64,000 bases of DNA from Undibacterium sp. (GCF_030651495.1 NZ_JAUSFI010000110.1:1-64000); one strand, 5' to 3'; shown: positions 49,190-60,333, numbered from the stretch's first letter. The notes: generated from the letters alone by a model not told the origin. Numbers and translations: made by a program.

Positions 49190-50470
49190 ATGTTTGTTTC
49201 ACTTCTAAAAAGAATTGGTTTGACGTTTTCGCTGAACGATCCCCAGTGGGGCCGCGGTTCTCAAAATAATAATCAGAATGGCAAAAAACCGAATGAAGGT
49301 CCGCCTGATCTCGACCAGCTTTGGCGTGAATTCAACCAGCGTGTAAATCGTATGCTTGGAAAAAAAGGGGAGGGTGGCGGTAGCGGTGATGGTGGATTTT
49401 CGCCGGATGTGGCTGGAGCAAAAAAAGGTATCGCTATTATTGTTGCCGTTCTTGTTTTCATCTGGATTGTGAGTGGCTTTTTTATCGTACAAGAAGGCCA
49501 AACAGGCGTTATCACCACATTTGGTAAATATAGTCACTCTACAATGGCTGGTTTTAACTGGCGTTGGCCTTCTCCTATACAGGGGCATGAAATTGTAAAT
49601 GTTTCGCAGGTGCGTACTGTGGAAGTTGGTTATCGATCGAATGTCAAAAACAAACAACCCAAAGAGGCGCTGATGTTGACTGACGATGAAAATATTATTG
49701 ATATTCAATTTGCGGTTCAGTACAAGCTGAAAAACGCAGCTGAGTGGCTTTACAATAATCGTGATCAAGAAGAAATGATACGTCAGGTCGCTGAAACTGC
49801 AATTCGTGAAATTGTTGGTCGAAGTAAAATGGACTTTGTTCTTTACGAAGGTCGTGAGAAAGTGGCATTGGATGTGGGTAGTTTAATGCAGCAAGTTCTC
49901 GAGCGTTACAAGGCTGGCGTACAAATTACTAATGTCACAATGCAAGGTGTTCAACCGCCTGAGCAAGTGCAAGCAGCTTTCGATGACGCTGTGAAGGCAG
50001 GACAGGATAAAGAACGTCAAAAGAATGAGGGGCAGGCATATGCCAATGATGTTATCCCTAAGGCGCGTGGTGAAGCTTCACGCTTGCTGCAGGAGTCTGA
50101 AGCCTATAAAGCGCGTGTAGTTGCTAGTTCCGAAGGTAATGCTGCTCGCTTCAAACAAGTGTTAGTTGAGTACCAAAAAGCACCTGTTGTGACTCGTGAT
50201 CGTATGTATCTGGAAACAATGCAGCAAATATTTTCCAATACGACTAAGCTTATGATAGATGTAAAAAATGGTAATAATATGATCTATCTGCCTTTGGATA
50301 AATTGTTGTCTCAGTCGGATGTTACATCTGGTTTGAAGAATGCACCTGTTCCTGCTTCAAACGTACCGGTAGGGCAAACGCCTGAGCAAGTGCCAACAGT
50401 AGAAATGCGATTTAATAAAGATGGACGATCCCGTGATGTCAGGGACTCACGTGACCGCGAGGTAAGATAA
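49190..50470 (+). CDS. hflK: FtsH protease regulator HflK
   Basis: A 426-residue SPFH/Band-7 membrane protein: a Gly-rich N-terminal part with NDPQWGRGSQNN and GPPDLDQLWREFNQRVNRML, one transmembrane helix at about 85-105, then the Band-7 domain (VQEGQTGVITTFGKYSH). HflK with HflC forms a cage around FtsH and moderates membrane-protein degradation. The ATG at 49190 is used; a TTG lies at 49175. It overlaps hflC by 1 bp. Confidence 0.96.
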   Translation: MFVSLLKRIGLTFSLNDPQWGRGSQNNNQNGKKPNEGPPDLDQLWREFNQRVNRMLGKKGEGGGSGDGGFSPDVAGAKKGIAIIVAVLVFIWIVSGFFIVQEGQTGVITTFGKYSHSTMAGFNWRWPSPIQGHEIVNVSQVRTVEVGYRSNVKNKQPKEALMLTDDENIIDIQFAVQYKLKNAAEWLYNNRDQEEMIRQVAETAIREIVGRSKMDFVLYEGREKVALDVGSLMQQVLERYKAGVQITNVTMQGVQPPEQVQAAFDDAVKAGQDKERQKNEGQAYANDVIPKARGEASRLLQESEAYKARVVASSEGNAARFKQVLVEYQKAPVVTRDRMYLETMQQIFSNTTKLMIDVKNGNNMIYLPLDKLLSQSDVTSGLKNAPVPASNVPVGQTPEQVPTVEMRFNKDGRSRDVRDSRDREVR

Positions 50471-51372
50471 TGAATAAGTTCGCTTCTTCTCTGATTGTTG
50501 CAGTTCTCGTATTGCTAGTGTTGTCTTCAACGATTTTTGTAGTTGATCAGCGTTCTCATGCGATCGTTTTTGCATTGGGTGAGGTTAAGTCTGTGATCAG
50601 TGAACCAGGCCTTCATTTTAAGCTTCCGCCACCGTTTCAAAATGTTATGTTTTTGGATAAACGTATTCTGACCATAGAATCTTCTGAGGCAGATCGATTC
50701 ATTACCGCTGAAAAGAAGAATATTTTAGTAGATACTTATGTTAAGTGGCGTATTACAGAACCAAAATTGTATTTCGTTAGTTTTGGTGGCGATGAAAGTC
50801 GCGCTCGGGACCGTATGTCGCAGATTGTTAAAGCTGCGTTGAATGATGAAATAACAAAGCGTACTGTGCGTGACGTTATATCAGGCGAACGAGACAAAGT
50901 GATGCAAGCAATTCGAAATAAAGTTACTGAAGAAGCTAAGCAAATTGGTGTCCAAATCGTTGATGTTAGATTGAAGCGCGTTGATTATGTTGAACAGATA
51001 AATAACTCAGTATATGATCGTATGAAGTCGGAACGTAGTCGCGTTGCTAATGAGTTGCGTTCTACGGGTTTTGCGGATTCTGAAAAAATTCGAGCAGATG
51101 CAGATAAGCAACGTATTGTTATACTTGCCGAGGCCTATCGCGAAGCGGAACAAACCCGAGGTGCTGGCGATGCTGAAGCGTCACAGATTTATGCCCAGGC
51201 GTTTGGACAAAACCCTGAATTTTATAAATTTTATCGAAGCCTCGAGGCATATCGTTCAAGTTTTAAAACGAAAACTGATATGTTAGTCGTTGATCCAAAT
51301 TCTGAATTTTTTAAGTACTTTAAAACACCCATTGTGTCCGGGTCTACAAATGGAACAGGAAAAAGCAAATAG
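50470..51372 (+). CDS. hflC: FtsH protease regulator HflC
   Basis: A 300-residue SPFH/Band-7 protein with an N-terminal transmembrane anchor (SLIVAVLVLLVLSSTIFVV) and VDQRSHAIVFALGEVKSVI, the partner of HflK in the FtsH complex. The segment FYRSLEAYRSSF and DPNSEFFKYF near the C-terminus is typical of HflC. A strong hairpin follows the gene. Confidence 0.97.
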   Translation: MNKFASSLIVAVLVLLVLSSTIFVVDQRSHAIVFALGEVKSVISEPGLHFKLPPPFQNVMFLDKRILTIESSEADRFITAEKKNILVDTYVKWRITEPKLYFVSFGGDESRARDRMSQIVKAALNDEITKRTVRDVISGERDKVMQAIRNKVTEEAKQIGVQIVDVRLKRVDYVEQINNSVYDRMKSERSRVANELRSTGFADSEKIRADADKQRIVILAEAYREAEQTRGAGDAEASQIYAQAFGQNPEFYKFYRSLEAYRSSFKTKTDMLVVDPNSEFFKYFKTPIVSGSTNGTGKSK

Positions 51373-51396
51373 CATTAACATATTTGAGCAGATTTG

Positions 51397-51442
51397 AACG
51401 TCAAGAGACTGCAAACAATTTGAATTGCAGTCTCTTGACGTT
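51397..51442 (+). terminator. Long perfect hairpin between hflC and hisZ
   Basis: An 18-bp perfect inverted repeat, AACGTCAAGAGACTGCAA (51397-51414) and TTGCAGTCTCTTGACGTT (51425-51442), around a 10-nt loop. The downstream T-run is broken (TTGTCGCGTTTT), so it may be a leaky terminator or an RNA-stability element. It separates the hfq-hflXKC block from hisZ-purA. Confidence 0.75.
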
Positions 51443-51508
51443 TGTCGCGTTTTGCGTCGTATTTCTGCTTATTTTCATCCTCTCTAACCGTTTTTTGAAT
51501 TTAATCTC

Positions 51509-52660
51509 ATGCCAAATTGGCTTTTACCTGAAAATATTGCCGATGTCTTGCCTTCAGAGGCGCGCAAGATAGAGGAATTACGACGTTTGTTGCTTGATAA
51601 CTTTAGGAGTTATGGTTATGAACTAGTCATGCCTCCCTTGCTGGAATACATTGAGTCTTTGTTGACCGGTGCCGGACTCGATATGGATTTACGTACCTTT
51701 AAGTTGGTGGACCAATTATCTGGTCGCACCATGGGTGTGCGAGCCGATATGACTACACAAGTTGCCAGAATTGACGCGCATTTATTGAATCGATCATCAG
51801 TGACGCGTCTTTGCTACTCAGGTAGTGTTTTACAAACACGCCCTTCAGGGCTGCATGCGACTCGCGAGCCAATACAAATTGGTGCTGAGATTTATGGTCA
51901 CGCCGGTCTGGAGGCGGATGCTGAAATTCAGGAGCTGGTTCTTGCATCACTGGCTCTCGCAAATATTTCTGAAGTGCGGCTTGATTTGTGTCATGTGGGG
52001 GTGTTGCGAGCTTTGCTTGAGATTGATCCTCTTGCTAAAAAACATGAGGCGCAATTATTTTCTTTACTTGGGGCTAAGGATTTACCCGCATTAGAGTGTA
52101 TTTCTAGGAATTTTAGTCTAGTAGTCCGAAAAGCTCTTCTTGACTTGCCAAATTTATATGGAGATATTTCGGTGATTGAACGCGCTCACCATCTTCTACC
52201 AAAATTAAGCGGCATTGCTATAGCACTTGATGAGCTTGAATATCTTGTTAAATTATCTGGGAATGCACATGTTACGATTGACCTCGCGGACTTGCGTGGA
52301 TATCACTATCATAGTGGCGTGATGTTTAATGCGTATGCTCCTGGCTTGCCAAATGCAGTCGCTCGTGGTGGGCGTTATGATCATGTAGGTGAGGTTTTTG
52401 GTCGCGCTAGGCCAGCTACCGGGTTTTCATTGGATTTGAGAGAGTTGGCGCGTTTAATGCCTGTGGCGGAGCGTAAAAATGCAATTCTTTCTCCTTGGAG
52501 TCAAGATCCGGCACTGCGACAAACAATTGCCGAATTACGTAAGGCAGGAGAAGTCGTGATTCAAAGTTTGCCAGGACACGAGAGCGAACAGGACGAATTT
52601 GATTGCAATAGAGCAGTCGTATTTGATGATGGTAAGTGGATTCTTAAAAACGTAGGCTGA
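51509..52660 (+). CDS. hisZ: ATP phosphoribosyltransferase regulatory subunit HisZ
   Basis: A 383-residue paralogue of the HisRS catalytic core without the anticodon domain ([49 protein letters not shown]). With short-form HisG it makes the active first enzyme of histidine synthesis. Its location before purA is a known betaproteobacterial arrangement. It ends 3 bp before the purA ATG. Confidence 0.95.
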   Translation: MPNWLLPENIADVLPSEARKIEELRRLLLDNFRSYGYELVMPPLLEYIESLLTGAGLDMDLRTFKLVDQLSGRTMGVRADMTTQVARIDAHLLNRSSVTRLCYSGSVLQTRPSGLHATREPIQIGAEIYGHAGLEADAEIQELVLASLALANISEVRLDLCHVGVLRALLEIDPLAKKHEAQLFSLLGAKDLPALECISRNFSLVVRKALLDLPNLYGDISVIERAHHLLPKLSGIAIALDELEYLVKLSGNAHVTIDLADLRGYHYHSGVMFNAYAPGLPNAVARGGRYDHVGEVFGRARPATGFSLDLRELARLMPVAERKNAILSPWSQDPALRQTIAELRKAGEVVIQSLPGHESEQDEFDCNRAVVFDDGKWILKNVG

Positions 52661-53977
<1,317 letters not shown>

Positions 53978-53999
53978 GCGGGAGTAAGGAGCGCTTTGT

Positions 54000-54545
54000 A
54001 TGAATATGCCAGTTTCAACGGATAAGGATCTTTGGATTTCCTGGGATACCTATCATCAATCAATTGAGCAACTTGCCTTAAAAGTCCATGAGTCGGGTTG
54101 GAAATTTGATCAGGTTTTATGCCTTGCACGTGGTGGTTTGAGGCCTGGAGATATTTTTTCACGTATTTTTGATGTTCCGCTGGCAATTTTGTCCACAAGT
54201 TCTTACCGGGAAGATTCGGGAACAGTGCAAGGATCACTCAATATTGGCAAGTATATTTCTATGACCAGGGGTAGTCTGAAAGGGCGTGTACTGGTGGTAG
54301 ATGATCTGGTTGATTCTGGAATTACTTTAGAGAAGGTTTTACAACATCTGCGTGAAAATTTTACGACAGTCACTGAAGTAAAATCTGCTGTCATTTGGTG
54401 CAAGGCGTGTTCTTCAATACAACCAGATTTTTATCTGGAATATCTGACCAGCAACCCATGGATACATCAACCATTTGAGGAGTACGACGGCATTAGACCG
54501 CATCAACTAAATGCGTGGTTGAAAAAAGGTGAAACAAAAGTATAA
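54000..54545 (+). CDS. Purine-type phosphoribosyltransferase
   Basis: A 181-residue type-I PRTase with the PRPP-binding motif VLVVDDLVDSGITLEKVL and the VLCLARGGLRPGDIFSR segment that resembles xanthine/hypoxanthine-guanine enzymes. It follows purA closely, which fits purine salvage. The exact base cannot be set from sequence. A strong terminator follows. Confidence 0.88.
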   Translation: MNMPVSTDKDLWISWDTYHQSIEQLALKVHESGWKFDQVLCLARGGLRPGDIFSRIFDVPLAILSTSSYREDSGTVQGSLNIGKYISMTRGSLKGRVLVVDDLVDSGITLEKVLQHLRENFTTVTEVKSAVIWCKACSSIQPDFYLEYLTSNPWIHQPFEEYDGIRPHQLNAWLKKGETKV

Positions 54546-54551
54546 TATTGT

Positions 54552-54587
54552 AACGGGAGCAAAGTGATTTGCTTCCGTTTTTTTTTG
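54552..54587 (+). terminator. Intrinsic terminator after the phosphoribosyltransferase
   Basis: AACGGGAGCAAA (54552-54563) pairs with TTTGCTTCCGTT (54568-54579), with one G-T pair, over a 4-nt loop. The last stem bases run into a stretch of T, the classic plus-strand terminator form. It closes the hisZ-purA unit. Confidence 0.92.
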
Positions 54588-54678
54588 CGAAAAATGGGAA
54601 TTTTTTGTTTGGACTATTGTGCTGGTATGTTGAGAGAAAATTTGTTTGAGCTGGTGTCTGAAATAGACGTTAAAAGTA

Positions 54679-54710
54679 AAAAAACCTCGCCGACAAAGTC
54701 GATGAGGTTT
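54679..54710 (-). terminator. Minus-strand terminator after the tRNA-Leu at 54720
   Basis: Read on the minus strand, AAACCTCATCGAC and GTCGGCGAGGTTT pair with one mismatch/wobble and are followed by a run of T. It lies just past the tRNA 3' end. Confidence 0.8.
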
Positions 54711-54719
54711 AAAATTACT

Positions 54720-54804
54720 TGGTGCCCACGGAGGGACTCGAACCCCCACACCCGAAGGCACATGGACCTGAACCATGCGCGTCTACCAATTCCGCCACGT
54801 GGGC
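54720..54804 (-). tRNA. tRNA-Leu (anticodon CAG), copy 1
   Basis: On the minus strand an 85-nt cloverleaf with a long variable arm starts GCCCACGTGGCGGAATTGG and ends with an encoded CCA. The anticodon loop reads TTCAGGT, giving CAG, which reads CTG codons. The acceptor stem GCCCACG/CGTGGGC pairs perfectly. Confidence 0.97.
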
Positions 54805-54951
54805 AACGAAGGCGAAATTATATATTAATAGATCAAGCTTTGGACAATTAAATGCAAAAGAAAGTCAAACGATCTTTTTTGAGAATATTATGGCTAAAAA
54901 ATATATTAACAGCGAAAGATGTTAATTGTATGTAAAATTAATGTCATATGA

Positions 54952-54981
54952 AAAAGCCCGTTGACGAATCAACGGGCTTTT
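54952..54981 (-). terminator. Terminator between the two tRNA-Leu genes
   Basis: A perfect 13-bp stem, AAAAGCCCGTTGA (54952-54964) and TCAACGGGCTTTT (54969-54981), with loop CGAA. Because it is symmetrical with A and T ends it can work in both directions. In context it ends transcription of the tRNA at 54990. Confidence 0.9.
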
Positions 54982-54989
54982 AAAACATA

Positions 54990-55074
54990 TGGTGCCCACG
55001 GAGGGACTCGAACCCCCACACCCGAAGGCACATGGACCTGAACCATGCGCGTCTACCAATTCCGCCACGTGGGC
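54990..55074 (-). tRNA. tRNA-Leu (anticodon CAG), copy 2
   Basis: Identical over all 85 nt to the copy at 54720-54804, including the encoded CCA and CAG anticodon. The two genes have unrelated flanks and separate terminators, so they are separate transcription units or a dicistronic pair with attenuation between them. Confidence 0.97.
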
Positions 55075-55175
55075 AGCGAAGACAGGAATTATAAAGTATC
55101 CGTGGCTTATGTCAATGGCTTGATTCATTTTTACTTGTTATTGAACAATAATAATTTTCGGAACGTTAGGTAATT

Positions 55176-57734
55176 ATGGTGCTCTCCGGTAAACTAGCGG
55201 GAGTAGGTGCGACGGCACTGACAATCAGTATTTACAACAGAAAAGATTTTCAACTCTTGAATAAACATTCCTATCCCATTCCTAGTCGCGAGGAAATTCT
55301 CGGCATCCTGCGTACCTCCAAGAGTCAACAGACATTGGAAACGATTACAGACACTCTGGGTGTGAAACCTGAGGAGCTTGACGGTATCGTACGACGGCTC
55401 AACGCGATGGAGAGAGACGGCCAACTAAAGCAGGATAAGTTGGGAACTTATACGCTTGCCAACCAAGAGAACTTTATTTCTGGTCGAGTCAGCAGTCATC
55501 GCGATGGCTATGGTTTTTTAACGCCTGATGATGGCAGTGAAGACTTGTTTTTACCTGAGCGTGAAATGCAGCGAGTCCTGCATGGTGATCGCGTCACTGC
55601 GCGTATCGTTGGGACAGATCGCCGTGGACGGTTGGAAGGCGGTATTGTTGAAATTCTTGAACGTGCTAACACACACGTTATTGGGCGCTTGTTAAATGAA
55701 AATGGTGCTTGGATTATCGCACCAGAAGACAATCGATTTAGTCAAGACATCTTACTTGCCGGCTCTCCGGGAAAAGCAAAGTCGGGCCAGGTTGTCAGCG
55801 TTGCATTGATTGAGCAGCCGACAAAGTATGCGCAAGCTGTGGGTAAAATAGTCGAAATATTAGGTGATGTTGATGATCCTGGTATGGAAATTGAGATTGC
55901 TGTCAGGAAGTTCGGCGTACCACATGAGTTTTCCGAGGCAGCAAAAAAAGCTGCGAGCAAATTACCTGTGGAGGTCAGAGAATCCGATCTGGACGCGCGC
56001 GTCGATTTACGTGATATCCCTATGGTTACCATCGACGGTGAAGATGCACGCGATTTTGATGATGCAGTGTATTGCGAACCGGTGAAAATCGGTCGTAATA
56101 AAGGTTATCGTTTGATCGTAGCAATTGCGGATGTTAGCCATTATGTAAAACCAAATGATGCGTTAGATGCCGACGCACTGTTACGTAGTACGTCGGTTTA
56201 TTTTCCACGTCGCGTCATTCCAATGCTGCCGGAAAAATTATCAAATGGCTTGTGTTCACTTAATCCCGATGTGGATAGATTAACGCTGGTATGCGATATG
56301 GTCATCACTCTTCAGGGTGATGTCACAGCTTATCAGTTTTATCCGGCTGTGATTCATTCTGCTGCCCGTTTTACCTATACCGACGTTGCTGCTATTTTGG
56401 GCAATACTAAAGGGCCGGAGGCGAATAAACGCCTGATACTGGTGCCGCATCTATTACATTTGTATGAGTGTTTTCAGGCGCTCCTGAAGGCGCGTCATAG
56501 GCGTGGTGCGATTGATTTTGAGACGACTGAAACTTATATTGTCTGCAACGCAGCTGGAAAAATAGAAAAAATCTTGCCGCGTACCCGTAACGATGCACAC
56601 AAACTGATAGAAGAATGCATGCTGGCTGCCAATGTCTGTGCCGCTGATTTTTTAGCGCAGTACAAACATCCTGGTACTTATCGTATTCATGCTAGTCCAA
56701 CCAAAGAAAAACTGACGCAAGTTAGGAATTTTTTGAAGCAGATAGGCTTACATCTGGGAGGAGGGGATTCGCCTTCGGCTTCGGATTATGCAGAATTAAT
56801 GAGTAAAATTAAAGGGCGTCCAGATGCCCCATTGCTGCAAACCATGTTGCTACGCTCCATGCAGCAAGCTGTTTATAGTCCAGATAATATTGGTCATTTT
56901 GGTTTGTCTTACGATGCTTACGCTCATTTCACCAGTCCAATTCGTCGCTATCCTGATTTGTTGACGCATCGCGCGATTAAAGCTATTTTGCAAGGCAAAC
57001 AATATGAGCCAAAGGGTATCGATGTCAGTTTGCTTAATACTACTATCTCTAACGCTGCACGCAAGCAACAGGTGTTGGATAAGGCTGCTGGCAAGAAAAA
57101 GCTAGAAAAAGATTTAACAATTTGGGATGCATTGGGAACGCATTGCTCAGCCAACGAGCGCCGAGCTGATGAAGCCTCGCGCGATGTTGAGGCGTGGTTA
57201 AAGTGTTATTTTATAAAAAACAAATTGGGCGAGGAGTTTGCAGGCACCATTTCTGGTGTTACGCAGTTTGGTATTTTTGTTCAACTTGATGATATTTTTA
57301 TCGAAGGCTTGGTGCACATTACCGAGCTTGGGGCAGATTATTTTCAATTTGATGATGCTCGACATGAATTGCGTGGAGAACGTACTGGCAAACGCTATCA
57401 GTTGACTGACCGGGTGCGGGTTCAGGTTAGTCGCGTTGATCTAGATGCGCGTAAAATTGATTTGACGCTTGTTCAGCAGCCCTCGGTGCGTGCAGCCCAG
57501 CTGGGTGATCGTGAACGTATTATTGCAAATGATCGAGTAATAAACGGTAAAGTGGTCAATGGAAAACAGTCTTTAAAAAACAATAAACTCGCGGCGAAAT
57601 CTTCTGTAAAAAGAGCATCAACATCAAAAGTTATTGCTGCGCCGGCTAGTTCGGGGCGAGTTAAGGGAGATGGATCCTCTGAGCATACAGCGTCAACATC
57701 AAGAAGCACCAGAGCTGGTAAGAAAAAACGCTAA
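55176..57734 (+). CDS. rnr: Ribonuclease R
   Basis: An 852-residue 3'-5' exoribonuclease: a winged-helix start (PIPSREEILGILRTSKS), cold-shock domains, the RNB catalytic domain with the Asp cluster (DGEDARDFDDAVYC), an S1 domain (AGTISGVTQFGIFVQLDDIF), and a Lys/Ser-rich tail ending RAGKKKR. RNase R degrades structured RNA and takes part in tmRNA-linked decay. The first 27 residues (MVLSGKLAGVGATALTISIY...) are not usual for the family. A TTG at 55257 giving LNKHSYPIPSREE is an alternative start. Confidence 0.96.
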   Translation: MVLSGKLAGVGATALTISIYNRKDFQLLNKHSYPIPSREEILGILRTSKSQQTLETITDTLGVKPEELDGIVRRLNAMERDGQLKQDKLGTYTLANQENFISGRVSSHRDGYGFLTPDDGSEDLFLPEREMQRVLHGDRVTARIVGTDRRGRLEGGIVEILERANTHVIGRLLNENGAWIIAPEDNRFSQDILLAGSPGKAKSGQVVSVALIEQPTKYAQAVGKIVEILGDVDDPGMEIEIAVRKFGVPHEFSEAAKKAASKLPVEVRESDLDARVDLRDIPMVTIDGEDARDFDDAVYCEPVKIGRNKGYRLIVAIADVSHYVKPNDALDADALLRSTSVYFPRRVIPMLPEKLSNGLCSLNPDVDRLTLVCDMVITLQGDVTAYQFYPAVIHSAARFTYTDVAAILGNTKGPEANKRLILVPHLLHLYECFQALLKARHRRGAIDFETTETYIVCNAAGKIEKILPRTRNDAHKLIEECMLAANVCAADFLAQYKHPGTYRIHASPTKEKLTQVRNFLKQIGLHLGGGDSPSASDYAELMSKIKGRPDAPLLQTMLLRSMQQAVYSPDNIGHFGLSYDAYAHFTSPIRRYPDLLTHRAIKAILQGKQYEPKGIDVSLLNTTISNAARKQQVLDKAAGKKKLEKDLTIWDALGTHCSANERRADEASRDVEAWLKCYFIKNKLGEEFAGTISGVTQFGIFVQLDDIFIEGLVHITELGADYFQFDDARHELRGERTGKRYQLTDRVRVQVSRVDLDARKIDLTLVQQPSVRAAQLGDRERIIANDRVINGKVVNGKQSLKNNKLAAKSSVKRASTSKVIAAPASSGRVKGDGSSEHTASTSRSTRAGKKKR

Positions 57735-57800
57735 GGTTTAATCACATTAATCAAATGTGAAACAGATGTAAGTAGGTTAAAAGTAGATTGAGAAGTAAAT

Positions 57801-58541
57801 ATGAAAAGTAAAATGATTTTTGGTTTCCATGCTGTGACCTCGCGCATTCGTCATGAGGCCTCTACAGTGGAGGAAATTTATGTTGATAGTGGGCGTTCTG
57901 ATCGACGTATGCAAGAGTTGATACATGCGGCCAAGTCAGCTGGAGTGCGTGTTATTCCAACAGACGATCAACGTTTGTCGAATATCGTCGGTACCCGCCG
58001 CCATCAAGGCGTGGTGGCTAAAGCGGGTGAGTTATCATTGGCGCGCAATCTTGATGAATTGCTTGATGCGATAGAAGGTCCGCCTTTGCTTTTGGTCTTG
58101 GATGGCATTACGGATCCGCACAATTTGGGCGCTTGTTTACGCGTTGCCGACGGAGTCGGTGCACATGCCGTGATAGCTCCAAAGGACAGGGCAGTGGGGT
58201 TGAATGCAACAGCGGCCAAAGTGGCAAGCGGCGCGGCTGAGACAGTTCCTTATATTACGGTTACTAATCTTGCACGTACTTTGCGCGAATTGAAAGAGCG
58301 CGACATCATGTTAGTAGGCACGACAGATGACGTAGATAAAAATATTTATGACGTTAATTTTAAGGGTGGCGTTGCTATCATCATGGGTTCCGAAGGTGAG
58401 GGTATGCGCCGTTTGACTAGAGAAACTTGTGATGTGCTTGTTCAAATTCCAATGTTTGGATCCGTAGAAAGCCTGAATGTGTCCGTCGCTTCGGGGGTTT
58501 GTCTTTATGAGGCACGCAGGCAGCGATTGGTGCGCGAATAG
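57801..58541 (+). CDS. rlmB: 23S rRNA (guanosine-2251-2'-O) methyltransferase RlmB
   Basis: A 246-residue SPOUT methyltransferase. [17 protein letters not shown] is the N-terminal substrate-binding domain. Motifs [36 protein letters not shown] and [20 protein letters not shown] form the knotted SAM site. rnr-rlmB pairing is conserved across proteobacteria. Confidence 0.97.
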   Translation: MKSKMIFGFHAVTSRIRHEASTVEEIYVDSGRSDRRMQELIHAAKSAGVRVIPTDDQRLSNIVGTRRHQGVVAKAGELSLARNLDELLDAIEGPPLLLVLDGITDPHNLGACLRVADGVGAHAVIAPKDRAVGLNATAAKVASGAAETVPYITVTNLARTLRELKERDIMLVGTTDDVDKNIYDVNFKGGVAIIMGSEGEGMRRLTRETCDVLVQIPMFGSVESLNVSVASGVCLYEARRQRLVRE

Positions 58542-58640
58542 TTCTCTTTCTGGCATTTGACCACATTCTTAGAAGCGCGCTGCAAGTTTTCTCTGAACAA
58601 GCTAAGATGTCTGTCCTCTTCTTTTTTCCTTCGGTTTTCC

Positions 58641-59390
58641 ATGTTCAGCCATTTGCGCGAAGATATTGCTAGCATTATTCAACGAGACCCCGCCGCCCGT
58701 AACGCATGGGAGGTAATGACTTGTTATCCTGGTTTTCATGCTGTTGTTATGCATGGCTGGGCTAAATGGTGCTGGTCACGTGGATTGAAATGGTTAGGTA
58801 GATTTATTGCATATCTAGCGCGCATTTTAACTGGGATAGAGATACACCCTGGGGCGATGATAGGGCGTCGAGTTTTCATTGATCATGGATTTGGTGTCGT
58901 GATAGGTGAGACTGCTGAAATTGGTGATGATTGCACCATTTATCAGGGTGTAACGCTGGGCGGGACTTCCTTGTTTAAGGGGACAAAACGGCATCCTACG
59001 CTTGAGGCGGGAGTGATCGTCGGTGCCGGTGCGAAAGTGCTGGGGGGATTTACTGTCGGTGCCGGAGCGAAAATTGGATCTAACTCGGTGGTAATGAAGC
59101 CAGTCCCCGCTGGTGCGACAGCGGTAGGAAATCCTGCGCATATCCTACAAAAGGACGTAGCACTTCAAGTGGATGCTGATTCAAACCAACGATTTAGTGC
59201 CTATGGCGTGACTGCCAATGGAGGGGATCCGATTTCTAAAGTATTGCACAAGTTAATAGACCATGCTGTGTCACAACAAGAGCAAATTGAAAAATTAACT
59301 GCGGCACTCTCTGGTGCAGGAATTGTGTGCGAAAAGCAGGCAGAAGAAAGTAAATTAAATCCTAGTCAGATCAATAGTCTTGTGGATTAA
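58641..59390 (+). CDS. cysE: Serine O-acetyltransferase
   Basis: A 249-residue left-handed beta-helix acyltransferase that makes O-acetylserine for cysteine synthesis. The start [20 protein letters not shown] and the hexapeptide region [20 protein letters not shown] then [18 protein letters not shown] are typical. The ATG at 58641 is chosen over an upstream TTG because it gives the standard N-terminus. It is the shorter plant/bacterial type, with a C-terminal extension of unknown role. Confidence 0.95.
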   Translation: MFSHLREDIASIIQRDPAARNAWEVMTCYPGFHAVVMHGWAKWCWSRGLKWLGRFIAYLARILTGIEIHPGAMIGRRVFIDHGFGVVIGETAEIGDDCTIYQGVTLGGTSLFKGTKRHPTLEAGVIVGAGAKVLGGFTVGAGAKIGSNSVVMKPVPAGATAVGNPAHILQKDVALQVDADSNQRFSAYGVTANGGDPISKVLHKLIDHAVSQQEQIEKLTAALSGAGIVCEKQAEESKLNPSQINSLVD

Positions 59391-59419
59391 CATTGATTTA
59401 ATTTAATCAATAAATTTAG

Positions 59420-59502
59420 ATACTCCCCAAAAAATATTTTCAAACTATCTAGTTCGCGCTTAATAGATGCGTAACTTAAGAAAATACTAGGGGGGGAGTA
59501 TT
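59420..59502. repeat. Imperfect inverted repeat pair between cysE and lpxH
   Basis: ATACTCCCC...ATATTTTC (from 59420) is mirrored by GAAAATACTAGGGGGGAGTAT (to 59501), leaving a spacer of about 38 bp. It could form a long hairpin between the convergent cysE and lpxH genes or be the relic of a small element. No target-site duplication was recognised. Confidence 0.45.
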
Positions 59503-59514
59503 GTATTGCAATGA

Positions 59515-60309
59515 TTAAAAAATATTATTGATGTTGCCGTCTAGATGGTGAAATAAAATTTCCCCATTGTCATAGATAGCTAGCCAGCCACCGCGCGATT
59601 TTTCATTTTCTATGTCGCATTCCCAATCCGGTAAGACATAGCGAACCCCCTCTACATCCAGATGTCTCGCAGGCCGGTGGGTGTGACCATGGATTATGGT
59701 TTTTACATTGTTATCAAGAAAAAGTCGGCAAATCGCATCAGGATTCACATCCATAATAGTAAGCGTTTTTTCTTTTTTTTCTATTTTGCTATCTTTGCGC
59801 AAACCTTCAATAATGGTTTTGCGCTGGGAGAGCGGAAGTGACAAAAATTCTTTTTGCCATTGTTCTTGCCTGACCATAGCTCGAAAAGACATATATGCCA
59901 GATCATCGCTGCACTGTGCATCTCCATGGGTGATGAGTATAGGTCGACCAGCAATATGAATAACACTAGGGTCAGCGAGCAACTGAGCGCCAGTGGCATC
60001 AGCAAAGCCAGTACCAATTAAAAAATCACGGTTTCCTGCGATCCAAAATACTTTGGTTCCGGTATCGCTAACAGCACGTATTGCGGCGATTACTTCTTGA
60101 TGATAGGGGGTGTCCATGTCATCATCTCCCGCCCAATATTCAAACAAATCACCCAGTAAATACAATTGGTCAGCTTGAGGGGCATGTTGTTTAAGGAAAT
60201 TGAAAAAAAACTGGGTCGTGCGTGGCAATGAGGGCTGAAGATGGATATCAGAAGCAAAAAGCGCAACCAGTTTTGGCTGCGTATTCGTCTGGATTTGTTG
60301 GACGGTCAC
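59515..60309 (-). CDS. lpxH: UDP-2,3-diacylglucosamine diphosphatase LpxH
   Basis: A 264-residue calcineurin-like phosphoesterase with the metal motifs FASDIHL, GDLFEYWAGDD, GNRDFL and GHTHRPA. It removes UMP from UDP-diacylglucosamine in lipid A synthesis at the inner membrane face. It lies 24 bp after ppiB on the minus strand, the common Burkholderiales pairing. Confidence 0.95.
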   Translation of the reverse strand: MTVQQIQTNTQPKLVALFASDIHLQPSLPRTTQFFFNFLKQHAPQADQLYLLGDLFEYWAGDDDMDTPYHQEVIAAIRAVSDTGTKVFWIAGNRDFLIGTGFADATGAQLLADPSVIHIAGRPILITHGDAQCSDDLAYMSFRAMVRQEQWQKEFLSLPLSQRKTIIEGLRKDSKIEKKEKTLTIMDVNPDAICRLFLDNNVKTIIHGHTHRPARHLDVEGVRYVLPDWECDIENEKSRGGWLAIYDNGEILFHHLDGNINNIF

Positions 60310-60333
60310 TGGGCTAACTTGAATTTAGATCAA

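Noticed and set aside
49205-49768. A 187-codon minus-strand frame opposite hflK
   Set aside because: It is a shadow of the well-supported hflK gene, and the product has no family features.
51384-51572. A 62-codon frame between hflC and hisZ, where a DUF2065 gene often lies in relatives
   Set aside because: The frame runs through the 18-bp hairpin and into hisZ, and does not read as DUF2065.
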